Shown: positions 23,042-30,589 of the stretch, piece by piece | Layout of the letters: each line of letters starts with the position of its first letter | Numbering within the stretch: position 1 is the first letter of the stretch | Assembly (NCBI GenBank): GCA_045540355.1 | Contig: JAZQHB010000033.1 | Location: 1-30,635, forward strand | Origin: RGIG2945 sp045540355 | GTDB lineage: Bacteria; Bacillota; Clostridia; Oscillospirales; Acutalibacteraceae | Reading direction: 5' to 3' | DNA length: 30,635 bases | Notes under the pieces: model-generated | Seen by the model: only the letters and a program-made list of their open reading frames with translations | Database searches by the model: none | What the model was told of the DNA's origin: nothing | Translations under genes and position numbers: made by a program

Positions 23042-23068
23042 AAAACTGCCCTCACAGGGAGAGCAGTT
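23042..23068 (-). terminator. Terminator of the GNAT gene
   Basis: Read on the minus strand, AAACTGC and GCAGTTT (23062-23068 and 23042-23048) form a stem with inner TCCCT/AGGG-type pairing and are followed by TTTTGT. It lies 30 bp past the GNAT stop codon. Confidence 0.7.
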
Positions 23069-23098
23069 TGGAAAATGTTGAACTTAACAAATTGTAGT

Positions 23099-23539
23099 TT
23101 ATGTGTCTATTCTAATCATTTCGGTAATCGCTTTGTTTCGATAAACTAAATCTTCTCGAACTGTAAATCCGAGTTTTTCCCAGAAGGCATTCCCGCTTTC
23201 ATTTCTATCAAAAACAACTAATGCAACTTTATTTATTCCACATTGCTTTAATGCCTGCATAGAAGTTTCCACTAACTGTCGGGCAACTCCCTGTTTTCTG
23301 TATTGCGGATTTACGGCAGTATGATAAATGTAACCTCTTCTGCCATCATTCCCAACGATTATTACTCCCACTATTTGATTATCATATTCTGCGACAAAGC
23401 AAGTATCCGGATTTCTTTTAAGAAATTTATCAATACCTTCTCTGGAATCGTCCAAATTGTTTAATCCCATTCCGGCACACGACATCCAAAGAGCATATAC
23501 CTTGTCATAATCATTGATTACCATTTTTCTGATATTCAT
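23099..23539 (-). CDS. GNAT family N-acetyltransferase
   Basis: The 146-aa protein begins MNIRKMVINDYDKVYALW and has the GNAT fold: 'GVIIVGNDGRRGYIYHTAV' forms the central strands, 'NPQYRKQGVARQLVE' is the acetyl-CoA pyrophosphate loop (motif A), and 'NESGNAFWEKLGFTVRE' is motif B. ATG 23539 has GGAG 6 nt upstream; the frame extends to 23551. It should transfer an acetyl group from acetyl-CoA to an amine; the substrate (drug, polyamine, peptide N-terminus) cannot be told. The gene has its own promoter and terminator and sits alone between perfect 22-bp direct repeats, so it looks like an inserted cargo gene in the element backbone. Confidence 0.88.
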   Translation of the reverse strand: MNIRKMVINDYDKVYALWMSCAGMGLNNLDDSREGIDKFLKRNPDTCFVAEYDNQIVGVIIVGNDGRRGYIYHTAVNPQYRKQGVARQLVETSMQALKQCGINKVALVVFDRNESGNAFWEKLGFTVREDLVYRNKAITEMIRIDT

Positions 23540-23572
23540 TTTGTACTCCATAAATTCTTATTTATCGAACTC

Positions 23573-23602
23573 ATTATACCACAATCCCACCACAAATTTC
23601 AA
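23573..23602 (-). promoter_or_regulatory. Promoter of the GNAT gene
   Basis: On the minus strand TTGAAA (23597-23602) and a perfect TATAAT (23573-23578) are 18 bp apart, with the -10 lying 33 bp before the ATG. Confidence 0.7.
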
Positions 23603-23613
23603 TCTGTTACATA

Positions 23614-23648
23614 CACCTGTTACATCAAAAGTAGCAGGTGCTTTTTTT
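23614..23648 (+). terminator. Plus-strand terminator at the upstream end of the GNAT cassette
   Basis: CACCTGTTAC (23614-23623) pairs with GTAGCAGGTG (23631-23640), nine of ten bases, followed by CTTTTTTT. No plus-strand gene precedes it within the cassette. With the minus-strand terminator at 23042 it insulates both ends of the GNAT insert. Confidence 0.65.
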
Positions 23649-23675
23649 ATACCCAAAACCGTGAATTTAGGTATT

Positions 23676-23697
23676 TGAATACTGCGTCACATTTTTT
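23676..23697. repeat. 22-bp direct repeat, right copy
   Basis: Perfect copy of 23008-23029, 668 bp away. This copy is followed by CGCAGTA, which completes an inverted repeat with its own TACTGCG, so it seems to be the original site. Confidence 0.9.
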
Positions 23698-23704
23698 CGC
23701 AGTA
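23680..23704. promoter_or_regulatory. Inverted repeat upstream of the Cys-rich VLP gene
   Basis: TACTGCG (23680-23686) is an exact inverted repeat of CGCAGTA (23698-23704) with an 11-bp spacer rich in T. It lies 34 bp before the downstream ATG. Before the GNAT insertion it would have stood between the divergent polymerase and VLP genes, a natural place for an operator. Confidence 0.5.
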
Positions 23705-23737
23705 CAACTAAAATTTTTAAGAAAGGAGGAACCCCTC

Positions 23738-24130
23738 ATGCAAAAACTCAAGCTCACCCTTAAGCAGTTTGCAGAAATCAAGACAATGATTAAAAGCCGA
23801 TGCTGTAACTGTTATCGGGGTAACTGTCTGCTTCTTGATGACGGTGACAGCCATAGCTGTCCGCAGAGAATAACACCGAGCCATATTATCTGCAGATATT
23901 TTCTTGATGCAGTTCTCCCTGCTGATAAGACGTTGCTGAAAGATTTAAGAAGTGAGTCGGTAGTAATGATGGTCTGTTCTCTTTGCGGTAAGAAAACTGA
24001 GCGAACAGGCAGAAATCAGAAGTTCTGTCCCGACTGTGCAAAGAAGAAACAGAGACAGAGAAATGCAGAATATATGTCTGCAAAAAGGTCTCGGGTGGAT
24101 GTTTATGATGTCCTGAAGCCGCCAAAATAA
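23738..24130 (+). CDS. Cysteine-rich VLP domain protein
   Basis: The 130-aa protein starts at ATG 23738 behind AAAGGAGG. Residues 22-52 hold C22, C23, C25, C30, C41 and C52, followed by 'FLDAVLP' (55-61), which is the pattern of the 'Cys-rich VLP' domain common in Clostridial conjugative elements. A second zinc ribbon follows: C80-x2-C83 and C97-x2-C100. The tail is very basic (KKKQRQR), consistent with nucleic-acid binding. The open frame to 23675 overlaps the operator-like repeat and has no ribosome site, so the later start is taken. Its role in transfer or replication is not established. Confidence 0.8.
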   Translation: MQKLKLTLKQFAEIKTMIKSRCCNCYRGNCLLLDDGDSHSCPQRITPSHIICRYFLDAVLPADKTLLKDLRSESVVMMVCSLCGKKTERTGRNQKFCPDCAKKKQRQRNAEYMSAKRSRVDVYDVLKPPK

Positions 24131-24415
24131 AGGCTTAAAAAGTGCAGAAGGACACAGGCAATATATTTTTATGTTGTTGCGTTTTAAAACATCCACACAC
24201 AATTGGCAAACATTTTACAACAAAAATTCAAAACCCGAACAAACGAACAAATTGCTATGAAACCCTGTGCTACTGCCCTTGCGGCGTTCATATTTGTATC
24301 GAACACTGTGGCAAATTGTACGGATAAAACCCGAACAGATAAAAGCTTTGCGCTATTGGTTTGTGGGCGTCTTGTACGGATGTTCGGAAAATCATTACAA
24401 GAAAGAGGTAAAAAT
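24131..24415 (+). other. 285-bp leader with paired direct repeats before the DUF927-like gene
   Basis: No gene with a convincing start is seen. AAAACCCGAACA occurs at 24230-24241 and 24326-24337, and TTGTACGGAT at 24316-24325 and 24372-24381; TGTTCGG at 24381-24387 is a partial inverse of the first. The phase with 24142 encodes a Cys-rich end 'LCYCPCGVHICIEHCG' closing at 24327, without a ribosome binding site. The stretch could be a structured RNA leader, an origin-type repeat region, or a decayed gene. Confidence 0.4.
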
Positions 24416-26281
24416 TTGGAAAACTATTTATACTATTCAGACCCGTTTTTTGCATATAACAACTCACTGTATATAGAAAAGACGATAAACGGAAAGCCGG
24501 TAAACATTAAGCTCAGTAATTTCCTTGCAAGGATAACCGAGGATATCACCTGCACTAACGGAGCCGAGAACGAAAGATTCCTTTCTATTGTTGGCACAGA
24601 CGAGAAAGGTAATGACCTTCGCAAAATAACGGTACCCCTGAAAAATTTTGCACAGCTCGATTGGGCGCAGGAGCATTGGGGTATCAACTGTGTTATTGAA
24701 TCAGGCTACGGCAACCGTGATAATCTCCGTCAGGCTATTCAGTCAACGGCAAAGTACGCAGAAGCAAAAACTATTTACGGTACAACAGGCTGGTGGGAAA
24801 CTGTAACGGGCTGGCAGTTCTGTATGCCGGGCAACAGCAACGCAGAGGTTGAACTGACGGAAAAGACAAAGGGTTATTCATTCAAAACTGATTCTGACAT
24901 TACAGAAACAATGAACCTTATGAAAGTCTTACCTTACTCTGTCGCACCAAAAGAAATTATGTTCCCTATGTTAGCTTACACATTAGTCAGCATACTCGGT
25001 ACCTTTATGGCAAAGGCTGGTAAGGAAACTAAAACAGTCATTATGCTTTACGGAAAAACGGGCTCAATGAAAACAACGCTGTCACTTTTAATCAATTCTC
25101 TCTTCGGCAGGTTCAATGAAGATAATATTCCGATGAACTTCCGTGATACACCCAAGAGTATATTGAACTATTGCTTCACGCTTAAGGACTGTGCAGTTAT
25201 CATTGACGACTATCATCCCGGCTCAGGCAGAGAACAGTCAGCACAGGATGCAACCACTCAGGCACTCATCCGTGGTATCTGTAACCGAGAAGCAAGAGGT
25301 GCTCTTGATAAAAGCGGAAGACAGAGAGCAGCCAAAAGACCGCAGTGCAATGTGATAATGACTGCAGAGTATCTTCCCAACGTGGGTGAAAGCGGTGTGG
25401 CAAGATTCCTTTCTCTTGAGCTGAAGCCCGGCGACATTAACCTTAATGACCTTACAAAGTATCAGAAGGAAGCTGAAGAAGGAACCTTATCACACTTTAC
25501 TTTCCTTGCAACAGAGATGCTGAAGGCAAAATTTCTTGACAAAGAAAACGGAGTGAAAGACCTTTTAGAAAAACTCAAAAGCGGTTTTCTTGCTAACAGA
25601 AAGTTTTATAAGTGCAAAGCTGATGAAATGAATTTTCATATCAGACCGAGATTATGCGACGACCTTGCAAACTTAAGAATCGGCTTTGAGCTTTACTGTG
25701 AAACTCTTTTGTATTATGAAGGTATCACTTCCGAGCAGAAGGTTGAAATGTTAAAAGAGCTTGATGAAATTTTATTAAGGCTCGCAGTGTCACAGCAGGC
25801 ACTGACAGAAACGGAACAGCCGACAGAAATATTTATCCGTAAGCTTCGCAGTCTGATTGATGTAGGTAAGGCAAATCTTGTTGAGCGTATGATAAGACCT
25901 GTTGATATGCCGAGAAATCTTGTCGGATATTATGACGATGAAAACTTTTATTTCGAATCAGATGCAGCTTATGCGGCAGTTATAAAATGCTGTAACGATG
26001 TCGGTGAACATTTCCCTTTAACACAGAAAGCATTAATCAAAGCTCTGAAGAATGAAGGAGTAAGCATCTGTTCAAAGGGAGAATGCACAAGAAATGTCAG
26101 AGTGTTCGGTACACCCAAGAGGCTCATTTGCATTTCAAAAGAAACCTTTAACAAGAGCTTACCGCCCGATGAGGACGAATCTTCAGAAGATAAAGACTTA
26201 CCATTTGGTCCCGGTAAGATAATAACCATTGAAGAAAGCGAGCCTGAACAGCTCGCCTTTTCTTATGCGGCAGGTAAATAA
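24416..26281 (+). CDS. DUF927-like P-loop ATPase (replication helicase-type)
   Basis: From TTG 24416 (GAAAGAGG 7 nt upstream) the protein is 621 aa and begins with ENYLYYSDPFFAYNNSLY. It carries 'IIYGTTGWWE'-type sequence (TIYGTTGWWETVTGWQF), Walker A 'GKTGSMKTT' (213-221), Walker B 'CAVIIDDYH' (259-267), and an arginine-rich sensor region 'RQRAAKRPQCNVIMTAEYLP'. This is the arrangement of DUF927 ATPases, which accompany primases in integrative elements and phages and are thought to act as replicative helicases. The frame is open a further 71 codons upstream, but that part has low-complexity repeats and no ribosome site. No primase domain is fused to it, and no primase gene is seen nearby apart from the RdRP-like polymerase. 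Confidence 0.75.
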   Translation: MENYLYYSDPFFAYNNSLYIEKTINGKPVNIKLSNFLARITEDITCTNGAENERFLSIVGTDEKGNDLRKITVPLKNFAQLDWAQEHWGINCVIESGYGNRDNLRQAIQSTAKYAEAKTIYGTTGWWETVTGWQFCMPGNSNAEVELTEKTKGYSFKTDSDITETMNLMKVLPYSVAPKEIMFPMLAYTLVSILGTFMAKAGKETKTVIMLYGKTGSMKTTLSLLINSLFGRFNEDNIPMNFRDTPKSILNYCFTLKDCAVIIDDYHPGSGREQSAQDATTQALIRGICNREARGALDKSGRQRAAKRPQCNVIMTAEYLPNVGESGVARFLSLELKPGDINLNDLTKYQKEAEEGTLSHFTFLATEMLKAKFLDKENGVKDLLEKLKSGFLANRKFYKCKADEMNFHIRPRLCDDLANLRIGFELYCETLLYYEGITSEQKVEMLKELDEILLRLAVSQQALTETEQPTEIFIRKLRSLIDVGKANLVERMIRPVDMPRNLVGYYDDENFYFESDAAYAAVIKCCNDVGEHFPLTQKALIKALKNEGVSICSKGECTRNVRVFGTPKRLICISKETFNKSLPPDEDESSEDKDLPFGPGKIITIEESEPEQLAFSYAAGK

Positions 26282-26295
26282 ACGAGGACAAATCG

Positions 26296-26384
26296 ATGCT
26301 TGCTTTAATAATTTGGATTTTGGTCCGAAGTTTAGCAAGCATTGGATTTGTATCCGCAAATCCGTAAAAACAGAGCGTTTTTAC
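26296..26384. other. oriT: Probable origin of transfer (oriT): three consecutive inverted repeats
   Basis: Directly upstream of mobC lie three perfect inverted repeats in a row: ATGCTTGCT/AGCAAGCAT (26296-26304, 26334-26342), GGATTTG/CAAATCC (26344-26350, 26357-26363) and GTAAAAAC/GTTTTTAC (26364-26371, 26377-26384). MOBP-type origins sit next to mobC and relaxase genes and contain such hairpins, with nicking close to one arm. The exact nick site cannot be read from the sequence. Confidence 0.65.
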
Positions 26385-26415
26385 CAACACAAAAATCACA
26401 GAAAGGAAAATTCTA

Positions 26416-26754
26416 ATGTCAAAACGAAAAAGAGAAATTGATTTTCATGTCTATCTTAGTGAAGAAGAAAATGAAGTATTAAACAAATTTTGTAAGGTTA
26501 TGAAAACTGACCGAAGCAAAATTATCAGAGCTATGATTTTAGGTACTAGGCTTGTTGAAGCTCCGCCTGTTGATTACAAACAGTTCATTATTGAGCTTCG
26601 CAGAGTCGGCACTAATCTTAATCAGCTTACTGCTAAAGCTAACGCAATCGGGTTTATTGACCGTGCTGAATGCAGAGAAGTTTTATCAGATATCCGTTCA
26701 CTTGAATCGGATATCGCAAAATATTTTAAACCGGGTAAAGGGAGATTTGTTTAA
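26416..26754 (+). CDS. mobC: MobC-type relaxosome accessory protein
   Basis: The 112-aa protein has an N-terminal ribbon-helix-helix-like segment 'REIDFHVYLSEEENEVLNKF' and the MobC signature 'RRVGTNLNQLTAKAN' (about 61-75). MobC binds oriT and helps the relaxase melt and nick it. The ATG follows AAAGGA by 9 nt, and the stop shares its last A with the relaxase start (TAATG), so the two are coupled. Length is normal. The three hairpins upstream are its expected target. Confidence 0.9.
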   Translation: MSKRKREIDFHVYLSEEENEVLNKFCKVMKTDRSKIIRAMILGTRLVEAPPVDYKQFIIELRRVGTNLNQLTAKANAIGFIDRAECREVLSDIRSLESDIAKYFKPGKGRFV

Positions 26755-28217
26755 TGGCAGTTACAAGAATATGGCCAATAAAAAATAACATTCATCAGGT
26801 TGTGTCTTATGCCGCAAACAAAAGTAAAACCGATTTGTCAAAATATTCTGACCTTGTTTCTTCACTTCACTATGCCGCCGACAAGGATAAAACAAATTTG
26901 GAAAGCGAACAACGACTTCTTGTTGACGGTATTAACTGTGACCCCGATATTGCCGCACAGCAGATGATTGATACAAAAGAAATGTATGGAAAGACGGGAG
27001 GCGTTGTTGCCTATCACGCATATATTTCTTTCAAGCCGGGAGAGGTTACACCTGAAGAAGCACAACAGGTTGCAATGGAAGTTGCAAGTAAGATGTGGGC
27101 GAAAGATTACGAGATGGTTGTTGCCACCCACCTTAATGCTAACTGTGTTCACTGCCATATCGTAATAAATTCCGTTTCAATGACTGACGGAAAAAAGATG
27201 AATGAAGACAGAGCGATGTACCGACTGTTCAGAAAGACAAGTGATGAAATCTGTCTTGAACACGGCTTATCTGTTATTGAAAACCCAAAAGGCAAACGAA
27301 TACCCTACAATGTTTACAAGGCGAAGCAGAAAGGTATCAAAACAAAATATGACTATATGCGTGAAGATATTGATTACGCTATTCCGAGAAGCAGAAGCAT
27401 AAAACAGTTTTTCAGAATTATGAGCCAGAAGGGTTATTGGTTTGACGACGGAAAGATTGGTTACCGTACCGATAAGCACGGCGTTAAGCTTTCAAACCTT
27501 GGTGATGAATACTCTTATGAAAGTCTTTGGAATAGGATTAACCATCAGAGTCTTTATGAAGTAGATGAAAATTTTTATAACTATACCCGTGCAAATAATT
27601 ATTTGCGTAACCAAACCTTTATTTATTGTTACAAGGGTTATGAGTTCAAGGAATCAGCCGAGCATTACCGTCACCCTGAAACCTTCAGTAAAACGGTTTC
27701 AGATTTTTCAAAACTGCTTGTGGGCGGTGCTGTACTCGGTGCACCTGTTGTTTCACTTTTATTTATTGCTCTCTTGTTTGTGGGAGCAATAACAGAAAAG
27801 AACAACTGCAATCCGCATCCGTTCTCACCAAAGATGAAATACTCTGCACCGAGGATTGAGTTTATGCATAAGCAGATTGAGCTTGCCATTGATGAAAAGC
27901 TTTATGACTTTGCCGAGGTTGATAAATTCATTTCAAGGACTGACATCCGTATGGAGGAGCTTAAAACTCAGCGTAATAAAATTTACAATCAGATAAGAAG
28001 ATGCAAAGACCCGACGGCTAAGGAAGACCTTATTGACCGCCGGGATTTTCTTACGTATGAAATCGGCACACTGCGTGAAAAGATTAACATTGCAAAAAGA
28101 ATCATCAAAGACAGACCGGGGCTTGAGGAAAGCCTTGAAGCGGAGAAGGCACTTATCCGTGAGTGGTACTTTCCTGAGAAAGCTCAGGTCAAAGAAAAAT
28201 ATTATGAAGGGAGGTAG
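26754..28217 (+). CDS. MOBP-type relaxase with a C-terminal membrane segment
   Basis: The 487-aa protein begins with 'TRIWPIKNNIHQVVSYAANK', typical of MobA/VirD2-type relaxases of Firmicutes elements. The histidine motif is 'HLNANCVHCHIVIN' with His126, His133 and His135 as metal ligands. The catalytic Tyr is probably in the N-terminal 'VVSYAANK' or a nearby Tyr. It would nick oriT and pilot the strand into a recipient. Residues 321-346 form a strongly hydrophobic helix ('LLVGGAVLGAPVVSLLFIAL'), followed by a charged coiled coil to the end. It is unrelated to the MobA/MobL fragment at 164-700. The element needs a type IV system from elsewhere; none is seen here. Confidence 0.88.
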   Translation: MAVTRIWPIKNNIHQVVSYAANKSKTDLSKYSDLVSSLHYAADKDKTNLESEQRLLVDGINCDPDIAAQQMIDTKEMYGKTGGVVAYHAYISFKPGEVTPEEAQQVAMEVASKMWAKDYEMVVATHLNANCVHCHIVINSVSMTDGKKMNEDRAMYRLFRKTSDEICLEHGLSVIENPKGKRIPYNVYKAKQKGIKTKYDYMREDIDYAIPRSRSIKQFFRIMSQKGYWFDDGKIGYRTDKHGVKLSNLGDEYSYESLWNRINHQSLYEVDENFYNYTRANNYLRNQTFIYCYKGYEFKESAEHYRHPETFSKTVSDFSKLLVGGAVLGAPVVSLLFIALLFVGAITEKNNCNPHPFSPKMKYSAPRIEFMHKQIELAIDEKLYDFAEVDKFISRTDIRMEELKTQRNKIYNQIRRCKDPTAKEDLIDRRDFLTYEIGTLREKINIAKRIIKDRPGLEESLEAEKALIREWYFPEKAQVKEKYYEGR

Positions 28218-28222
28218 ATGCT

Positions 28223-28411
28223 ATGAACGCTGAAGAGCTTTGCAAGAAAATGCAGGAGGAGAAAAAGGCTGACAGTGATGAGTATTGTTACGAGAAAGTA
28301 ATGTCGTCAAGCGAATATGCTCACAGGTATATGGGTAGACCCGGATATTCTGTCAGAAAACACTTACAGCTTATACGGGCTGAACAAGAAAAGTATAGAA
28401 GAAATTATTAA
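28223..28411 (+). CDS. 62-aa hypothetical mobile-element protein
   Basis: ATG 28223 follows GGGAGG closely after the relaxase stop. The protein is charged and helical (MNAEELCKKMQEEKKADSDE at the start) and ends with a basic, Tyr-rich tail. 'SSEYAHRYMGRPGYSVRKHL' has no family I can name. Because it lies between relaxase and parB with short gaps, it probably shares their transcript. Function unknown. Confidence 0.65.
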   Translation: MNAEELCKKMQEEKKADSDEYCYEKVMSSSEYAHRYMGRPGYSVRKHLQLIRAEQEKYRRNY

Positions 28412-28429
28412 TTTTTATGGAGGTAAATT

Positions 28430-29278
28430 ATGTTTAATCAAAACATCAAATCACCGGTAAACATTCCGGTATCAAAAATTCATCCCTTTGAGGGAAATCC
28501 TTACAAGGTGCTTGATAATGAAGAAATGAACCTTCTCATTGAAAGCATTCAACAGCAAGGTATTCTTACACCCATTGTTGTAAGACCGCTTCAAAATACA
28601 AAAGATGAATATGAGCTTATCTCAGGTCACAGACGAATGAGAGCATCACAGAAAGCAGGGCTGGAAACAGTACCTGCTTTTATTTATGCCGTTAGCCGTG
28701 ATGAAGCAGCAATTATGCTCGTTGACAGTAATCTTCACCGAGAGCATATTCTCCCATCGGAGAAGGCTTTTGCTTACAAATTGAAGCTTGAAGCAATGAA
28801 GCATCAGGGTATCACTTGTGGACAAGTTGGCCACAAGTCACGAGATGAAATTTCAGATACAGACAGTGGTAGACAAATTCAACGTTATATCCGTTTAACT
28901 TATCTCATCCCCGAATTACTTGACCTTGTTGATGAAGAAAAAATCGCACTCACACCTGCGGTTGAGCTTTCATACCTTACCGACGAAGAACAGTATGCAC
29001 TTCTCGGTGTCATTGAGGTTGAAGACAGAACACCATCTCTTTCACAGGCTGTCCGTTTCAAAAAATTAAGTCAGACGGGAAATCTTTTTTATGAAGATAT
29101 TGAAACCATTATGCAGGAAGATAAGGCAAATCAGAAGCCTATGTTTAAAGTATCTATGGAGAAGCTGCAAAAAGTTGCTCCTAAGATTAAGGATAAAGAC
29201 TTTGAAAATTTCGTGCTGAAAGCTTGTGAGCACTATTACAGATACCTTCTCCGTCAAAGAGACAGGGATTCACGATAA
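28430..29278 (+). CDS. parB: ParB/RepB-type partition protein
   Basis: The 282-aa protein has the ParB N-terminal CTPase fold: 'IHPFEGNPYKVLDNEEM' (about 19-35), 'IESIQQQGILTPIVVRPL' and the 'GHRRMRASQKAG' box (about 66-77). 'VDSNLHREHILPSEKAFAYKLK' follows, then a helix-turn-helix region beginning 'SGRQIQRYIRLTYLIPELLDLVD'. It binds parS-like sites and may help keep the element, or act in its gene control. No parA gene is seen, which is common for ParB homologues in Clostridial integrative elements. ATG has GGAGG 6 nt upstream. Confidence 0.9.
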   Translation: MFNQNIKSPVNIPVSKIHPFEGNPYKVLDNEEMNLLIESIQQQGILTPIVVRPLQNTKDEYELISGHRRMRASQKAGLETVPAFIYAVSRDEAAIMLVDSNLHREHILPSEKAFAYKLKLEAMKHQGITCGQVGHKSRDEISDTDSGRQIQRYIRLTYLIPELLDLVDEEKIALTPAVELSYLTDEEQYALLGVIEVEDRTPSLSQAVRFKKLSQTGNLFYEDIETIMQEDKANQKPMFKVSMEKLQKVAPKIKDKDFENFVLKACEHYYRYLLRQRDRDSR

Positions 29279-29292
29279 GGAGGTGATGTTTA

Positions 29293-29526
29293 TTGAAGAT
29301 TAATGCAATTAAAAGAAATTATATTTCAAGCCTTGACGGTTTACCTTATCTGCTTACTCTGGAGATGGTGGCAGGTCTGACGGGATTTAATTATGAGACA
29401 TTAAAGAAATACTGTCAGAAAGGTACAATCAAGGCTCGAAAAATCGGAAGAGAATGGCGTGTCAGTCAGGACGATTTTCTCAAAATGGGACTCGGCACAT
29501 TTGATGATAATGATGTTAAACAGTAA
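29293..29526 (+). CDS. xis: Excisionase-type HTH protein
   Basis: The 77-aa protein starts at TTG 29293, preceded by AAGGAGGTGA. Residues 20-70 form a MerR/excisionase-like winged helix: 'YLLTLEMVAGLTGFNYETLKKYCQKG' then 'IKARKIGREWRVSQDDFLKM', the usual 'a.KiGr.WrI...d...' end. It lies 55 bp before the integrase, the standard xis-int order. It would bend DNA at the attachment sites and bias the integrase towards excision. Confidence 0.85.
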   Translation: MKINAIKRNYISSLDGLPYLLTLEMVAGLTGFNYETLKKYCQKGTIKARKIGREWRVSQDDFLKMGLGTFDDNDVKQ

Positions 29527-29534
29527 TATTGACG

Positions 29535-29569
29535 TGAGGGGTGCGAAAGCATCCCTCAAATACTTTTTC
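29535..29569 (+). terminator. GAAA-loop hairpin between excisionase and integrase
   Basis: TGAGGGGTGC (29535-29544) pairs with GCATCCCTCA (29549-29558; one G-T pair) around a GAAA tetraloop and is followed by AATACTTTTT. It is a good intrinsic terminator placed inside the xis-int unit, so it would limit integrase expression from the xis promoter. Confidence 0.65.
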
Positions 29570-29580
29570 AGGAGGAAAAA

Positions 29581-30528
29581 ATGAATAAGATTTATGTAGA
29601 AAAAAACAGCTTCTGTACTCGACTTTATATAGGTACAGATGCTAACGGAAAACCCAAATACAAAAAGCTCAAGGCTCAGACAGAGAAAGAGCTTGAGAAG
29701 AGAGTAAGAGAGTATAAGAACGCAATAGACAGCGGTCTGAACATTCTGAAAAATAATGATACCCTCATAAAATGGGTTAACCACTATCTTGAAACAATAG
29801 AAAGTGAGGTTATGTGTGATAATATCAAAGAGTCAGAATATAAAACTCTGAAAGCAAGATTGCAATACTTTGTAGATTACAAAGGCGGACTTCTTGCAAA
29901 AACAAAGCTCAACGATATTCTTCCTTCTCACATTCAGCCCGCCATAAACGAATTATACAAGAAGAATCCGTCAACAGGCAAAACTACGGCGAAGAAAACT
30001 ATTCAAAGATATATCAGAGCTCTTGCTAATGTCTTTGAATTTGCAAGAAAAGAGAGAGCTTATAATTTCTGTAATCCCTGCGAGGATTTGAAAATCCCTA
30101 AAAATTCAGTCACCAAAACCCGTACAGCTATAAATAAGCATACTATCCAACTAATCCTTACTACTGAACACAGAGCTAAACTCCCTGCTTGTATAATGCT
30201 ACTTGCAGGTCTCAGACGAGGTGAACTTACGGCTCTGACTTGGTTTGATATTGACTTCAAGAACAAAATCATCAATGTTAATAAATCTTATGATTTCAAA
30301 CAGTGCGAATTAAAGGAAACTAAAACCAAAGCCGGTATGAGAAAAATACCTATGAATGATTTTCTTTGCAATTTACTTCTTGAAGCTAAAAAGCATTCTA
30401 AGGGCTCCTATGTCGTTCAGAAGGTTTACGGAGGAAGAATGACGGAAACAGCGTGGAAACGCCTTTTCGAGAGCTATATGGAAGCGTTAAGGGTGAGACC
30501 GCTGAAAATTTTGTGTAAAAGTGAATAA
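29581..30528 (+). pseudogene. int: Tyrosine integrase cut short by an insertion sequence
   Basis: The 315-codon frame starts behind AGGAGG. It has the N-terminal arm-binding part 'FCTRLYIGTDANGKPKYKK', a SAM-like core-binding domain (about 60-170) and the start of the catalytic domain: 'AGLRRGELTALTW' with box I Arg212 and the beta-hairpin 'KTKAGMRKIPM' with its Lys. The family then needs H-x-x-R, a second His/Trp and the Tyr nucleophile, about 80-100 residues more. Here the family sequence ends at FESYMEAL and twelve foreign residues lead to TAA, at the point where an IS256-like end begins. The enzyme should be inactive, so the element is probably fixed unless helped in trans. Confidence 0.85.
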
Positions 30529-30532
30529 ACTA

Positions 30533-30582
30533 ACTCCTTTCAAGCAATAAAGAAAGTAAAGAACTTAAAGATTGAAAGGAGT
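30533..30582 (+). promoter_or_regulatory. Inverted repeat that hides the transposase ribosome binding site
   Basis: ACTCCTTTCAA (30533-30543) is an exact complement of TTGAAAGGAGT (30572-30582). The right arm contains the ribosome binding site AAAGGAG for ATG 30590. Only transcripts that begin upstream of 30533 could form the stem, so read-through from the integrase side would give an untranslatable message. Such protection from outside transcription is known for IS10 and IS50. Confidence 0.65.
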
Positions 30583-30589
30583 AATTTTT

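Noticed and set aside
22939..23055. Hydrophobic N-terminal leader of the polymerase (possible signal peptide)
   Set aside because: It overlaps the polymerase promoter and the GGAGGTG ribosome binding site; ATG 22938 is the evident start, so the leader is not translated.
24203..24415. N-terminal 71-codon extension of the DUF927-like gene
   Set aside because: No ribosome binding site at ATG 24203, repeats in all frames, and a good site (GAAAGAGG) precedes TTG 24416.
26229..26441. Plus-strand 70-aa frame across the oriT region
   Set aside because: It overlaps the end of the DUF927-like gene and the three inverted repeats, with no ribosome site; the hairpins explain this stretch better.
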